DNA of 64,000 bases from Numida meleagris (Eukaryota; Chordata; Aves; Galliformes; Numididae), in assembly GCF_002078875.1 (NCBI RefSeq), contig NC_034410.1, positions 77,716,661-77,780,660 on the forward strand, written 5' to 3'. The notes under the pieces were generated by a model, which was not told the origin of the DNA, ran no database searches, and was given only the letters and a program-made list of their open reading frames with translations. Made by a program: the position numbers and the translations under genes. Positions 26,401 to 39,800 of the stretch are shown in pieces (position 1 is the first letter of the stretch; every line of letters starts with the position of its first letter).

Positions 26401-28120
26401 GGACAAATGCATTCAGATTTAATTTCTTATTGTGAGTATAGCACAAAAATTCCCTTGATAGTTGCAGCTGGCCAGGCACAAAATGCCAGCAGTACATCAA
26501 ACCTTGCCAGTACTGGTCTTATTTACATTTACAACATGCTCAGTTTTCACAATCATTGAGTCCTTTGGCTTTGTTCAGCTGACAAGTAAATGTTCCTATT
26601 ATTGTATTTTTGATAATGTGGATGCAATTCCATGACTACATATATCAGGAGTAGAAAGTAAATTAACTGTGATGAAGTATCAGCTTGAAGCAGAAGCATT
26701 CCCATACAGGAGTTACCTAGAAGTCAAATTCCTCTGAACTTTTAAGTTGGATGGCATTAGCAGACAAAAATATTTAACGTCACTCTGCTCCATCACTCAG
26801 CACAGAACCCAGTTTGTTCTGTCTGGCTCTTTGTAGGGTGGGGCAGTCTTCCCTGATTTGTTTTGCAGTTCAGCTCCTCTTCAGTAGCTTCCTGGGCTGA
26901 GCACGCCAGGCACAACTACCTCAGCACTTCTAGGAATGTCTCTTCTTTGCAGTCAGCTGTAAAGCTTGGTCTGGGCCTGCACTATGCTGCATGAAAACAC
27001 TTCCATTTTCTCAAGCCTCCCAGCTCTCCCTGATGCTGTTGGTCTTGTCCTTCCAAGCTTGTGTGCTGGGTAGCTCCAAGGGAAGCGGACTCTTGCCCCC
27101 TCCAAAGGCCTCCACTTAATCTGGAGCTCGGCAGTCACTAAAAGCTAAGATATACTTTCTTGCCTTGAAGCACAGTCACTACTCATTGCATAGTAGCACT
27201 GTGCATACATTAAACTATGAGCAAGCCAATCACATTGTTCTACCACATTCCATAATCGTACAGACCATTGAACAGGCATTAGAGAATCTAGTTATCAAAG
27301 AAGAAAGAATCTGAAACTATGAAATGAGGGTTTCTGGACGCTACTAAAACATCAGTAGGCTAAAAATATATTTTTTCAAACAATTTAAGACATTAGCTTT
27401 CCAGATATGCCTACATTTGTTGTTGGGTGGGATTTTTGGAGGCTCTGAAATCCACAATTAAATGTTTTCTGTTACTAGTTCTGACATCTTGAATCACAGC
27501 TGACAGTCTTGAAAGAAATGAACAAAAGGCCATGGGACTGCTTCCCTCTGTTCTGTTTACTGACAAACAGAAAATTCACTCTCTTGTGAGCATTTTCACA
27601 TTCAAATTAATATTTTGAATTGCTCCGCATAGAAGTGATTAGGAAAATGCAGCATAATTCAGGACTGCTCCAGCAGAACACTCCAATTTTGCAAAATGAT
27701 GCAAAGAACAGTAAAAAGATGTGCTGAGTTTAGCTCCTGCAGCTAGGTATCAAAATAGATATTCTGAGAAAAGTAGTCTCTTAAACATCTTAAAATATAT
27801 ACATATGTTGCTCTCCTTCATTATTCCTTTTTGTGATTTATTACCTGTCCCTTACATCCTTCTATGAGGAGGAAGAAGCAGTTTAGTTTTCAAAGCCTTT
27901 AGAGACTGTCAGTGTATTTATGATTAATTTCTGCAGTGCATCTTCTAGCCTGCATGCCAACGACAGAGAGAGCCAACCCCAACTAGCAGCTGGTGGGATG
28001 ACTCCTGAATCAAGCATGGTACTTCTATCCCTGAAGGGTCAGTATATGCCTCCTCATGCAGCAAGATGGCAGAGGACAGAAGTGGCCAGGGGGCTGAAGG
28101 TTTGTCTCTCCCTTTGCCAA
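23403..28120. other. Unique non-coding stretch
   Basis: About 4.7 kb of AT-rich sequence. The only clear feature is the T run at 25977-25999. The minus frame at 25786-26013 begins by reading this tract as lysines and is an artefact. Confidence 0.5.
25977..25999. repeat. Poly-T run of 23 bases
   Basis: Uninterrupted T run preceded by T/G-rich sequence. It could be the A-tail of a minus-strand retrocopy, but the sequence to its right shows no recognisable gene body, so I list it as simple sequence. Confidence 0.85.
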
Positions 28121-28584
28121 TGTTGGAAATACCCAAATAATTTATCAGGACAGTATCTCTGATAAAAGCAGATTTAATTCGCAATTGCAATGGTGGGCGT
28201 CCTGCAAGCAGGAGCGCCTGCAGAAAGCAGTGTTACATCTTTTATGCCCTATTACCCGATGCTTATCTTTTCCTCCCCTGGTTCCTCATTGGCTGAGTAC
28301 TTCAGGTTCACAATCTTCCCAACACTCAACTAAACATACAGATACTGGTTGAACATAAATTGTTGCTAGCTAAGCATGTATATTGCTAATTAATTAACTT
28401 CTAACACTTGCTTACTCAGCACTCGGTCATTATTTCTGGACACATGTTCATCCTTGGATAGAGATAAGTATGGAAGGAGGATAGAGACGGGCATCCTGAT
28501 GCCTGCCTGTCATATCCCAACCTACCCACAGAGTGAGGCAATTCGGCCTTTGTGTGGAGGCCCTGGCTTCTTTGATGTTTGACA
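28121..28584 (-). mobile_element. Solo LTR of an avian endogenous retrovirus
   Basis: Read on the minus strand, the block runs from about TGTCAAACATC (28584) to GGTATTTCCAACA (28121), giving TGT...ACA ends. In order it contains a CCAAT box (GCCAAT, 28288-28293), a TATA-like CATAAAAG about 42 bases downstream (28239-28246) and an AATTAAA-type polyadenylation signal (28173-28179). This is the order expected of U3, R and U5. No retroviral coding sequence flanks it, so it is a solo LTR. The upstream (28584) boundary is uncertain and I could not find a target-site duplication. The class is not certain. Confidence 0.7.
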
Positions 28585-31500
28585 AGTCTGCTTTTCTTTT
28601 GCTGAGGGTCTCTTATCCAAAAAGAATAGCCTTAGAACATGCTTTCTAGTCCATAATACTATTCCCATACTATTCACAACTATTACAGTTTTACAAGTGA
28701 GAATTAATCACATAATTCAACAACTGTATTTCTGAAATATGTTACTGAAATATATGGTATTTCTACCTTTTCAAACTAGCTGTTTCTAAGGGCAAGTTAC
28801 ATAATACGTTGTGCTCTACTTCTTAAGATCAATTCTCCATTTTCGATATCTAATGCAGAAACAGCATTCAATTCCTACATCAAGAAAACCATGCAGAGAT
28901 TGAAAGCTGACACCCACTCAAGTTTATACTGGCCTTCATCTGCAGGAACCCCATAAATGTCAGATACACAGGGTTTATTCCAAATCAATATCACACTTGT
29001 AAATTGCACCATTACAGTGCTAAACAAAAGATAAGATGGGTGTTTTATGTTCAGGAGTTTGTTAGCATTCCTGGCTGCTCTGCAGCATACGTTCTGATCA
29101 CCATGGCAGAATGTCTGCAGCTCTGGAAATGCCCATGTTGTGCTAACGAGGCCCAGAAACCCAAGACTGGCAAAAGCAGAAAACCTGTGTCTTAATATCC
29201 TCAGTCTGAACATGATCTCATGTGCAATATAGGGGCAGCAGGTGATCAGCTACCAGGAAAGGGTTATGTCATTGTTAAGGAAGAGAGGGCCTCATGTACA
29301 CCACCCCCTCCACGTAACTCCTCTGTAGAGAAGTGGAAGACGAGAGATTCTGACACTGTCAATATGCTACTTTTCACAAACACTAAACACACACAAACCT
29401 TCAAATTTAAAAGCAGTCATGTGTATGGTCATTGTGCTGATTATACTGATTTGTTGGTGCTAATGGCATCGACTGTGTAATGTTAAATTACTTGAGACCA
29501 CAATTAGTGGAATTGTTTACTTCTTCCCACCCACCACATCTTCTATTAAAAATAGAGTGTAGGTGAAGAGGGAGTCATCCAGAGAGATGGCAGGAACTTC
29601 TACTGGGAAGTTCAGTCCACATTAAAGATATTAAGTTAAACAAAGCCCAGGAATGTAGAGAGTATCTTCAAATGGAAAACAAACAAACAAACAGTGACCT
29701 ATTGATTAAGAACTCATAACTATATGCATAAACTATAACCCATTTGCTTCCGTAACTATTTTATTTCAAATAAGCAACATCATTTTTTTTGTTATAAGAT
29801 CTCATTTCAGCAGAGTTCACATTAAAAAAGAAAAAGATATGAAATTATGGAATATAAAGCAATGCATAACCATTTTCAATGGAAATCTAGAAATAGAAAA
29901 GCATACACTAAGTAAAATATTCAAAAAACAATATATTCTCAGCATTAGATGAAGGAGCTTCAGTCTCCTACAAGAATCAGTCTATCTCCTTTTTTTCCAG
30001 TGACTACACTGGGAAAGCTACATAAGTTAATTTCTTTTTGGTGTCTGTCTTCTGGAAATAATCTTTTGTGCCTGCAGCCAGACCTCAACCTTTTTATTAT
30101 TTTCTCTACACTTAACGAGTCTTCCCAGACTCTATTCTTGACCTTTTGGTCATCTGCATATTGTCCATTGTTGATTTTATCTACTAACGTAATTTCAGTA
30201 AGCACATATGCCTGACAACAGATATAAATATGCATATGTAACTAGACAACAGTCTGCTACAAGCATATCTTCAGCCTTTTCTCCATGCTTGCCTCTTTTT
30301 CATTGCTATAAACTCAATCTCCACATATTTACAACCTTATTATAAAGATTTCTCCTAGTTCTGCTTCTTTATTCTTCATTTTTCTTTCCTAGGCCTAAAC
30401 AAGAGAAGAAAAGAACAGAGAAATACTCAAACAACCCTTTCATTATACAGTGCAATTCACTCACAGCCTTGTGATCTGATTGCACTAATTTGAGAAACTT
30501 GCTAGTTTTCTGGGGAATTTCTTTTGCTGTCTTATCCTGTTGAGGATAAGACAGGGCACTGTTGAGTCTTGTGCCCACCATTTCAAGTTTTAACAGAATT
30601 TGATGAAAAAGCACTTTTCTAATCAAAACCATATGCAATATAATTCTTTGAATTCTGTATTTTGAAATACTGAGCCAACTGGCACAAAAGAAATTATTTT
30701 TCTCTGGAAAGCCATTCTGTTTTCAAATTGAAATGGAAGCAACACACCAACTAAATGAAAAGGATCAGTATTTTCTGGAGCATGTAATGAAACTGAAGAG
30801 TCCTACATTTTGGTGGAGTTTGGCTTTCTTTTATGCATGCTTCAGTTTTGTGCTAAATTCTATATTCTTGGGTAGACTGCTGGAGATGAAGTGAATTGCA
30901 GGGATGAAAGAAAAAAGCTCATTTGGCAAAGTGGCAGGTAACTCAGTACATCTGCTTGACAGGATTTGCTGCAAAATGAAATAAAAGCTCATTGAAAAAT
31001 ACTGCAGTGTTTCCCTCTTTTGTCCAAAAGTGTTAATTCTTATTTGTAGGAATAGATATAAGACAAAAGAAATAAACTGTATTAAATCTCTGCGTGTTTC
31101 AAACTTTGTGTTGGCATTCATTCTTAATTGAAAGAGTTCCAGTCAGCCTTGTACAGATTCTGCCTTGATCATAATAATTATTGGCTCACAAGAAAATGCC
31201 TACTTGTATAATACAGGCTATCATACATCTTTTTTTTCCCAGTCAACTGCTCTTTTTCTTTTCTTTGAATACATACAGGCAAGTTTTCATAGCTGCAGCC
31301 TAGAGCCAGCTTTTGTTTTTCCTGTGGGAAAAGTCAAGAAAGAAGGTGGAATCAATGACAAATGGGTACTGGAGAATAATTTGAGTCCCTGGTTGGGGGA
31401 GGAAGGAAGAATTATCAGCAAATTTAAAAATAGAAAGAGAAGGAGTTGCAGTGTAACTGCAGACAGTAGACACGTAGGCTGAAGAAGTGGGTGGAGAGCA

Positions 31501-31617
31501 AAAGTGTGGAGGGAGCTCTAAGTGGAAGAAGAAGTTGAGCGGGGTGGGAGCAGATGAGAGCGAGGACTGTGATGAGGAAGAAGTGGTCCTGTGGTCAGAA
31601 AGATATGCATTAATACA
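28585..31617. other. Unique non-coding stretch
   Basis: About 3 kb without a recognised gene. The minus frame at 28875-29213 (112 codons) has no recognisable family. A short AAAC run lies near 29679-29693 and a perfect hairpin at 30527-30554. Confidence 0.5.
30527..30554. repeat. Perfect 12-bp hairpin
   Basis: CTGTCTTATCCT (30527-30538) pairs exactly with AGGATAAGACAG (30543-30554) across a GTTG loop. There is no poly-T or polyadenylation signal directly after it, so it does not look like a terminator. The stem is shorter than a typical microRNA precursor. Confidence 0.6.
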
Positions 31618-32318
31618 TGCTGGAGGCTGACCAGTGGGAAAGCAGCTTTGCCAAAAAAGATGTGGGGGTCTTAACGGAAAACACATTGAATATGAACTTG
31701 CAGTGTACCCTTACTTCAAAGAGAACCAAAAGTATCCTAAGCTGCATTAGGAAGAGTGTTGCCAGCAGGTCAGGGAAGGTGATCCTTCTCTACTGAGCCT
31801 TGATGAGGCCACACCTGGAGTACTGTGCCTGGTTATGGGCTCCCCAGTTCAAGACACACGTGAAACGACTGGAGCAAATCCAACAAAGGGACATGAAAAT
31901 GCTGAAGGGACTGGAATATATTTCCTATGAGGAAAGGCTGAGAGAGCTGAAATTGTGCAGCCTGGAAAAGAGGAGGCTTGGGAGGATCTCATCAATGCGT
32001 ATGAATATCTGAAGGACAAAGAGGATGGAGCCAGGCTCTTTTCAGTGTTGCCCAGTGCCAGGACAAGAGGCAACGGGCACAACCTGAAGCACAAAATATT
32101 CCCTCTGAACATCAGAACACACTTTTTCACTGTGAAAGTGACCACACACTGGCACAGGTTGCCCAGAGGGGTTTTGGTGTCTCCCCGTTGGAGACATTCA
32201 AAAGATATCAGGACATGGTCCTGTGCAATCTGCTCTAGGTTGCCCTGCTTGAGCGGGGAGCTGGACGAGATGTTCTCCAGAGGTTCTTGCCAATCTCAGC
32301 CATTCTGGGATTCTGGGA
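31618..32318 (+). mobile_element. CR1 LINE fragment, about 700 bp
   Basis: Starts in ORF2 with decayed sequence equivalent to SSFAKKDVGVLTE and continues through MRPHLEYCAWLWAPQFK and YEERLRELKLCSLEKRR. A frameshift near 31980 moves the reading to the frame giving EDLINAYEYLKDKEDGARLF. A second shift near 32185 disrupts the segment expected to read SPPLETF. The 3' UTR block GGACGAGATGTTCTCCAGAGG precedes a tail with CATTCTGGGATTCTGGG, a variant of the usual ATTCTATG units. It is inactive. Confidence 0.95.
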
Positions 32319-33751
32319 AAGAGTTGAGAAACAGAGATGTAGGACAATTACAGCGTGACAGTTGAAATTTTGAATTCTTATAGGCAAGAACTCTTGAGTG
32401 TTTATGCTGTAAAAAGTAGCTTGGAGCTCAGGAAGTGTAAACGTAAGAACCAGGGATTCTGGATGAGAAAGATTAGATTTATGTGATTTTATTGCCACTT
32501 TAGTTTTGGGAACAGATGAACTTGCATACCTGTCCAGTTTCACTGAACAGCACTGGAAAGCAAAATAATTAATTTACTCTTTTTTTTTTTTTTAACATTT
32601 GAGAACATGGTAGCTTTGTTAAGCAGTTTCAGCTAGTTTGTTAGAGCAGTGATTCGGGCCTCCCATACTCCTGATGACATACTCATCTGCTTACATACAC
32701 ACACGTACACACACACAGTCCCTGCTCCTGTAATCGCATACTGCACTGAAAGGAAGCTTGAAGTAATTGTTTCTGCACTGATGGCAACACAGCAGCTTTA
32801 ACAACAGCACAAAACAAATCGCAATTGCTGACAGCAGTGGCACATTTTGGAAAGTTGGAAGCAAATCTGACAGGCAAAACACAAATCCACTGCTTTTTTT
32901 TCATGTTATCAATTTTTACCCTGACATATGATGGGTCTTTCAATCCTGATTCACTATTCCTACTGGTATTGTTAAAATTTTGCCTTAGTTTAATTTTTTT
33001 TTTAACCTGCAGTTACTTTAACTTGCATTAAGTATTATTTGTATGGCAGACTTATTTCATCTTCTTTGAGAGGCAGGGATTTATTACCACAGCGATTCCT
33101 TGTGATGAACTGTTGAGTAAATGGAACAAATGATTTTTTTTTCCTGAGAATCATATGTGGGGTTCAACAAAAAAAAGTCAGTTACTGTCTTTCTTTTACT
33201 GGAAAATTTGTGCCCCTTTATTCTGTGCCCTAATTTTCCACAGTTTTCAATTATCATTAATACTTGATTATTAAATTATTCTGAAATTTTCCATACAATA
33301 TCAACCTTTAAAGGGCTAAATACTGCGGATGTGTGAAAGGAGATGCCTTCCTAAGAGCCAAAATCTAATGGATGAGTTTTGTTTTTCTCTAATTCTGACA
33401 GACTTACAGAAAAGTCTCTCATCTGGTCAAGACATGACAAGCTGGACAGTATTCCAAAATCCAGATGTCTTAAGCTTCTGCAGTGCTTCTTTCCACTTTC
33501 CTGAATTCCCTGTAGCATGTTATGTCGAGTGCAGGAAGACAACCAAGCCTTGAAGAAGAAAATCCTGACTCAAGACACTGGGATTGGTGGGACTTTGTGG
33601 AACACAACTGTGGTGAGATAAAAGCATTGGTTCATTCCCACACATCAGGCCTCGATTCTGGGCTGTGGTGGTGGCAGAAGAATCCTAGTATTTTTAGTAG
33701 AAAGCAGTACAGTTCATCCTCTGAAAGCTGTGAAGAAAAATCCATGGGAGG
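32319..33751. other. Unique spacer
   Basis: Contains a T run near 32579-32593 and an imperfect CA tract near 32693-32717. No gene or further repeat is recognised. Confidence 0.5.
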
Positions 33752-33945
33752 TATAGAATCATATAATCATAGAACCACCAAGGTTGGAAAAGACCTCTAA
33801 GATCATCCAGTCCAACCATCCACCTATCATCAATATTTCCCACTAAACCATGTCCCTCAATACAACATCTAAATGTTTCTTGAATACCTCCAGGGTCGGA
33901 GAATTGGGAACTAACTCTGAAAACAGCCTACCCTGCCTAAAATAA
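33752..33945 (-). mobile_element. CR1 LINE 3' fragment
   Basis: The + strand reads TATAGAATCATATAATCATAG, then CCACCAAGGTTGGAAAAGACC and GATCATCCAGTCCAACCATCC, the reverse complement of a CR1 3' end. It shares CCACCTATCATCAATA and ACTAAACCATGTCCCTCAA with the copies at 55425 and 63134, indicating one subfamily. Similarity breaks up after about 33900. Confidence 0.93.
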
Positions 33946-35954
33946 CCTTCTAGAGAGCTCAGGGACCTGCAAGGAAAAGAGTGGGGAAACATGCATTGGA
34001 AGAGGAAAGAAGCTCTATGAAATGCATCAAAAATAAGTTCTTATTCTCTGGGTACGTAACTGCCAGTTGCAGCATGGTTATGACAGGTTTCCTTAATAAG
34101 AAGCCAACCTAGTTTTAGAAGTAAGGAGTTCTTTCAACTTATCACCCAATAATTCATGAAACAGACTTCAGATCTCGCTATTCTTTGTAGTGCTGCCAGA
34201 CACACCTCAAAAAACTATTTAAGAATAGCAAATAGCACGGCAAGTTTCCTGACCTACTTGGTCAATTCTTAACTTGCTGAGGTAAGGAAGAAAGGCCTAA
34301 TGAGAATGACGTACTGATTACTGTGGCACAGCCTCTGATGCTCAGAATGGTACTTCTCATGCAGCTGTTGCTGCTGATTGTTGTCTGAGGTGACACTGCT
34401 CTTAATTATGAGGGAAGATGATGAGAGTCCCTTCCATTTATGTAAGTTTTTGCAAGTGGTGCCTCTGTAACTACTTAAAGGGGTTAGTCTGTGAAATAAA
34501 AGGAAGCAGAGGGAAGAAGGAAGAGTGAAAATATCATTATGAAGGATAAAAATTCTCCACTGTGGATTCTTTATACTGATTATCAGATAGCAGCCTAACC
34601 AGGAGAGAATCTGATTTATTCTTAGCCACTGTAGTAATAGTGATGGTAAATGAACGCAGTCTTACTTCAGGGAAAGCACATAAATTGTCTGGAGCAAAAC
34701 CACAAAGTGTGAGGCAATGTTCCATTAGGGTAATAGTCTGCTCCCTCAGCCCTGCCTGGCCTTTTCAGTCAGAATTCACCAGCCTTTAGAGCAGATTTGC
34801 AAAAAGGAAACAAATGCAGATGCAAAACAGTATTTCACCCTTGGTTCCAGTCCATGAGGCAGATGAGATTGGAATGATTTATGCAAATGTTTGGAAGAAG
34901 GATACATGCATAGTAAAAACTACACTTGGATTACAGACTGAGTTAGAGAGTCCTGCAGAATCTTGACTATTTCTTGGAAGAAGTGTATCTGAGATAGATG
35001 CTGAATGTCTAGCCACATTGTGCTTTCTCTATAGTGTACGAGAGGAAGTGAGAGTGCCCAGAGCTCACACTGAGTTGTGTACTGCTAACACCAACAAGGG
35101 AACAGATTCAGCTTTCAAAACTTCAAAGCACAACTGGGCTCAAGTCTAGGGTATGAATCAGGAAGAGGAAAGCTCTGTATTTCACACCAACAGCCAGCTA
35201 CAGACCTGAACTACGTACCGCTGAAAGTTCTTTGGATCTAGGATTTCTAGTCAAATACAGCATAAAAGCACCTGAAATAAAAGCAGTCTAAGGGATGGAA
35301 GAAACAACAGTGATTAAGCACTATCTTTATGTTTGTTTTGTTTTTGTTTTCTGTTTGTTTGTTTGGTGCCTTGTTTTTCCAGTTGATCTGATTACTTGTC
35401 ATTCTCTGGCCCTGTGTTAGCCCTTGTCTCTTCTTTGGAGGGAACTCCATATAACTTTTTGCAACTACAGTGTTCTTATGGCTACTTGATGCTGAACTTA
35501 GCCAGGCCTTCAGGTTGACTGAGTCCTCTAGATAGAACTCCTCATCTGAGTGCCTGAATTTCAGAGGGATGAGGTCTTTGACAAAACAGTTAATGTATCA
35601 CTAACTCATATGGAGACTACCAGTACACTGTTACTGATGTTATGTGGTCTCCGCCAGTAAGGTAACACCCAAACAGTCCTGCCTGCCTTGATCTTATTCC
35701 CAATACAAAGCTAATGAATAAAGCAATTAATAATGTAAAAAAAAAAATCATCTAATGAAGTTTGGAGACTTTCAGAATTCAACTGAATATGATCCTCAAT
35801 AATCAGACTGAAGTTTCATGTTGCTTTGAAGTTGAGTCTTGTTTGAGCAAGATTACCTCCAGAGGATGCTTCCAGTTCACACTTTACTATATAGAATCTA
35901 AGTCTCCTAATTAGCGCTATGTTTCAATCATTTTGCCAGGAAAAAAAAAAGTTA
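33946..35954. other. Unique spacer
   Basis: About 2 kb of unassigned sequence. A T/G-rich (GTTT)-like tract lies near 35331-35366. No gene is recognised. Confidence 0.5.
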
Positions 35955-36882
35955 AAAATCATAGAATGGCCAGTTTTAAATCATAGAATGGTTTGGGTTG
36001 GAAAGGATATCAAGGATCATCAAATTCCAACCCCCTACCACAGGTAGGGTTGCCAACCACTAGATCATGTACTAGATCAGGTTGCCAAGTGCCCCATCCA
36101 ACCTGGTCTTGAACACCTCCAGGGACGGGGCATCCAGAACCTCTTCGGGCAACCTGTTCCAGCACCTCACCGCTCTCTCAGTACTAAACTACACCCTGAC
36201 ATCCAATCTAAATCTCCTCAACCTTAAGGTCAAAAACCATTTATCCTTGTCCTGTCCCTATTTACCCATGTAAAAAGTTGATTTTCCTTATGTTTATAAA
36301 CTCCCTTTAAATACTGGAAGGCCACAATGATGTCTCCCCCCAGCCTTCTCTTTTCCAGGCTTGAACAAGCCCAGCTCCTTCAGCCTATATTCATAGGAGA
36401 GGTGCTCCAGCCCTTGCACCATCTTTGTGGCCCTCCCCTGGACCCTCTCCAAAAGCACCCCATCTTTCCTGTTGGGGACCCAAGATATGGATGCAGTACT
36501 CCAGCTGGGGCCTCACGAGGGAAGAATGGAGGGGGACAATCACCTCCCTCGCCCTGCTGGCCACTCCTCTTCTGGTGGAACCCAGGATACCACTGGTCTT
36601 CTGGGCTGCAAGTGCACACTGCTGTCTCATATTAAGTTTTTCATCAACCAGAACCCCTATGTCCTTCTCAGCAGGGCTACTCTTAAGGAGTTCTTCTCCC
36701 AGTTTCCATACATATCTGGGATTATCTTGACCCAAGTTCAAACCTTGCTCTTTGCTTTTTTGAACCTCATTAGGTTCACAAGGATCCACCTTTCAAGTTT
36801 GTCAAAGTCCCTCTAGATGGCATCCCTTCCTTCTGCTCTATCAACCACACTGCTCAGCTTGGTGTCATCAACAAAATTATTA
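35955..36882 (-). mobile_element. CR1 LINE fragment reaching the RT catalytic box
   Basis: The longest CR1 tract here, about 930 bp. On the minus strand it begins at the reverse-transcriptase DD motif: FVDDTKLS is encoded near 36851-36875 (CR1 elements normally have FADDTKL). It proceeds through NPRYVWKLGEE, SPAEKDIGVLVDEKLNMRQQ, CALAAQKTSGILGSTRRG and REVIVPLHSSLVRPQLEYC to the C-terminus and 3' UTR. Frameshifts and stops interrupt the frame. The 3' end carries a short duplication: AAATCATAGAATGG appears at both about 35956 and 35978. It is inactive. Confidence 0.95.
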
Positions 36883-39800
36883 TGAATACCAACATACTAC
36901 GATTTTAAGTCTGCAACTGGCTTTCTAGTAGTTCTATCAACAACTGACTGCTACTTGCTGAGTCTTTTTGCATTTATTGAGGAATGAAAATCTTTTATTT
37001 CAAATTATTCTACAATGCATAGTCATTTCAAATGACGTATTTTATAGTTTGACATCTATTTATCTCTTTTAACTAACTATGAAAAACAATAATCAATACT
37101 AGCATCAATGTATTTACCTAAGTAATGGTTCACATTTAAAACCGATGAGATTGGAGGGAATGTGTTGATGAGCAACAACAAAGAACTGATACATAAGCTT
37201 GCCTATTGCTTGCCTCTGCACTTATCACAAGAAGCAGAGAGATAAATCTGCCCTGGGAAGTTGAAAAGTATGGAATGAGCACAGGGCTGGTGGTTCCAGC
37301 TTCGGTCTATGCATTCTGAGGCTTCTGGAGATGGCATTCAAGGAGGATCAAATGTATTGTATTGCAGTGAGAAAGTTCAGCATACAGTAAAGTGGGAGCA
37401 ATAACCACACTAAAATAACAACACAGTTTTCCAACCCAGAAATTGCAAGGGTCAGGATGTAGGAAGTTCAAAGTCAAATCAGCAGACTAATCATGGTTAA
37501 GAAGACCTAATAATTAGCAGTAGATATGTCAATTGAATATTAATTGAATACTTAATTAAGGAGAATTGACAAGCCCTTTTTGGTCACCTCAGTTCCACTG
37601 TCCGCTAGCGGAAAACTGATATAGAGTTATTCATGTAATTTCCATGTATGCTTCCCAACAGAGATTTGTCTTCATTGTTTCAGCTGTTTCATTTAGGACA
37701 AGAAGATATCATTTAACATTCTGCATATTTAACTTTGTGGCCTTGGTAGCATGGCATGCCTGGGTAAAGAATAAGTCTTTGCATATACAAAGATTGTGTT
37801 CTTCTATAAAAGTATATTAACATACACTGCATAATTAACTCACACTGCTGCTTGCTGCCATTAGGCTAATACTGCTGAAGATTATGTTAAGTGAATTTTG
37901 GAGGCTATTATTTGGTACTAGGGCTGGGTAAAACACAATGACTTGATTTTACAAAGAAAAAGGAGTTTTTGACATACCTTTCACAAAAACCTACAATGCT
38001 AGATTTTCATGAAGAAGCTGTGTGTGGAGAAGGAAAGAAAAAGTAGTGATGTTCTCTAAGGACGTACGCAGACTGACTTTTGGATTGTTCTTGCTGGCTC
38101 TCGTTACTGGTATTTGATTAAAACATTTACTGGACCAGAGAAAGACTGAACAACTAATTAAGTGCCTTTGTTTGGGATCTGGGAAGCTACTGGAGCAGAT
38201 AATGACAGAAAATACTTCATTAAAATATACTAATTTTTCCAATTAATAGCTTAGCACAAACTCCAGTCAAATAGAAACCTAAAATTACCACTTGTGATCA
38301 TTGAAAAGTGACTTAAGCATAAATAATGAAGTCTGACCAGAAAACCTTAAGCTGAGATTAAAAATCACTGTTAGTAGTAACGTCATGAAGAGCAGCTCCT
38401 GAATATTTATTATGCTTACTATTGTACCATTCGTAATGTTGTACACACACAGACGTGCTTATCAAAGTAAACTTCTGAATATATAATTTGCATATAGCTT
38501 ATTGTATTCATGAATACAAGGAGTTCAACAATTCAGACATGCAAATGCAGCCAAAATCTCAAGTTGGTTTTTGAAGGAGACAGAGGGAGTTCTGTTAAGC
38601 GTTTTAAACTGGCCAAACCTGTCTATCACATTATAATTCGTTCTAATTAATACTGCCAGAAGCTACAGCTATAAAAATCTTTACCAAGCACTGAGTCACA
38701 TTTAAACTGGTACAAAATCCTTCCCTTGCCCAAGCAAACATTAGAGAATATCACTTCCAACGTGTTCCTTAAAACTGAGAGTTGATTGATGATCGTAAGC
38801 GAAGACGACAAACATATCAGCATAAAAGAAGCCATTTTGTTGAAAAGTAGAATTGTATGCATTTTCCTAAGTGGTCAAGACAGATTTGAAAATCAGCAAA
38901 TTATATTACATACAGAATGCATCTATGGATGATTGGCCAGAATAGAAAAGGAAAATGTTTTGTTTTTTTTAAAGGTGGGAGAGTGGGATGTGAAGAAGTG
39001 TGCTTACATAAGGAGCCTGTTTATCCAATCAAAGAGGCACACAGTGCTCCTACTTAAGGAAAATTCAGAAACAAACTGGCAGCTACTGGAGGCAGGCACC
39101 TACACCTCTCAAGGACTGTGGCCCAAGGACAACCCACACCAAGGCAGCCACTGGAGGAAGTGCCTGATTCTGAAAGTGAAAGCTTTGGTTTGAATAGGCA
39201 AAACTGGTACTCTCCTCTTACAGCCACTGGCCCTGGTATTCCGGCCGTCACTGGGAATGCTTAACTGATGTAGGAGGACTGACAGGGCTAGAAGACTTTG
39301 AGTCTTTAGAGCAGCCACATGTACATCCTGCCTGTATTTCCTCATTGTCAGTGGACCAAGTGATTTGCCAAAAGCAGTATGAAACCAATTGAAGGACTGG
39401 CAGTGAAATTTAAAATTCAGTTGCTTCTCTCAGAAAACACAGGAGTTGTCCAGAATGAGCGTACTTTACAACAGTAGTGTTTGTCCTGTTCAGAAGAACA
39501 CTGCAGAGTGGTGCTTAATTATTAACTTTCAGTTTGATCACACCCCTGTAAGGTGCTGTACTTGAGGACATGGCAAAGGTATCATTGGAGATGGAGACCA
39601 AAGAATATATCCATTATAATGCAGTTGGTGTTACAAATGGCTTTTTAAAAAGTCTCTGGCCAAAGAAGAAAGATTCACATTTGTGTTCTCCCAGAACAGC
39701 ATGCGATACCCTTGGAACCATCTGTCCCAGTGATGGAAAAAGTTCTACCATCTGCTATGGCATTATCCATGAAACCTTATAACAAGACATCTCAAAGAAC

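Noticed and set aside
28875..29213. 112-codon minus-strand frame with hydrophobic segments
   Set aside because: No recognisable family and no supporting context. The hydrophobicity reflects T-rich codons.
36327..36816. Several overlapping open frames of 100-130 codons on both strands
   Set aside because: They lie wholly inside the minus-strand CR1. The + strand frames are antisense shadows and the minus frame is a piece of CR1 ORF2.
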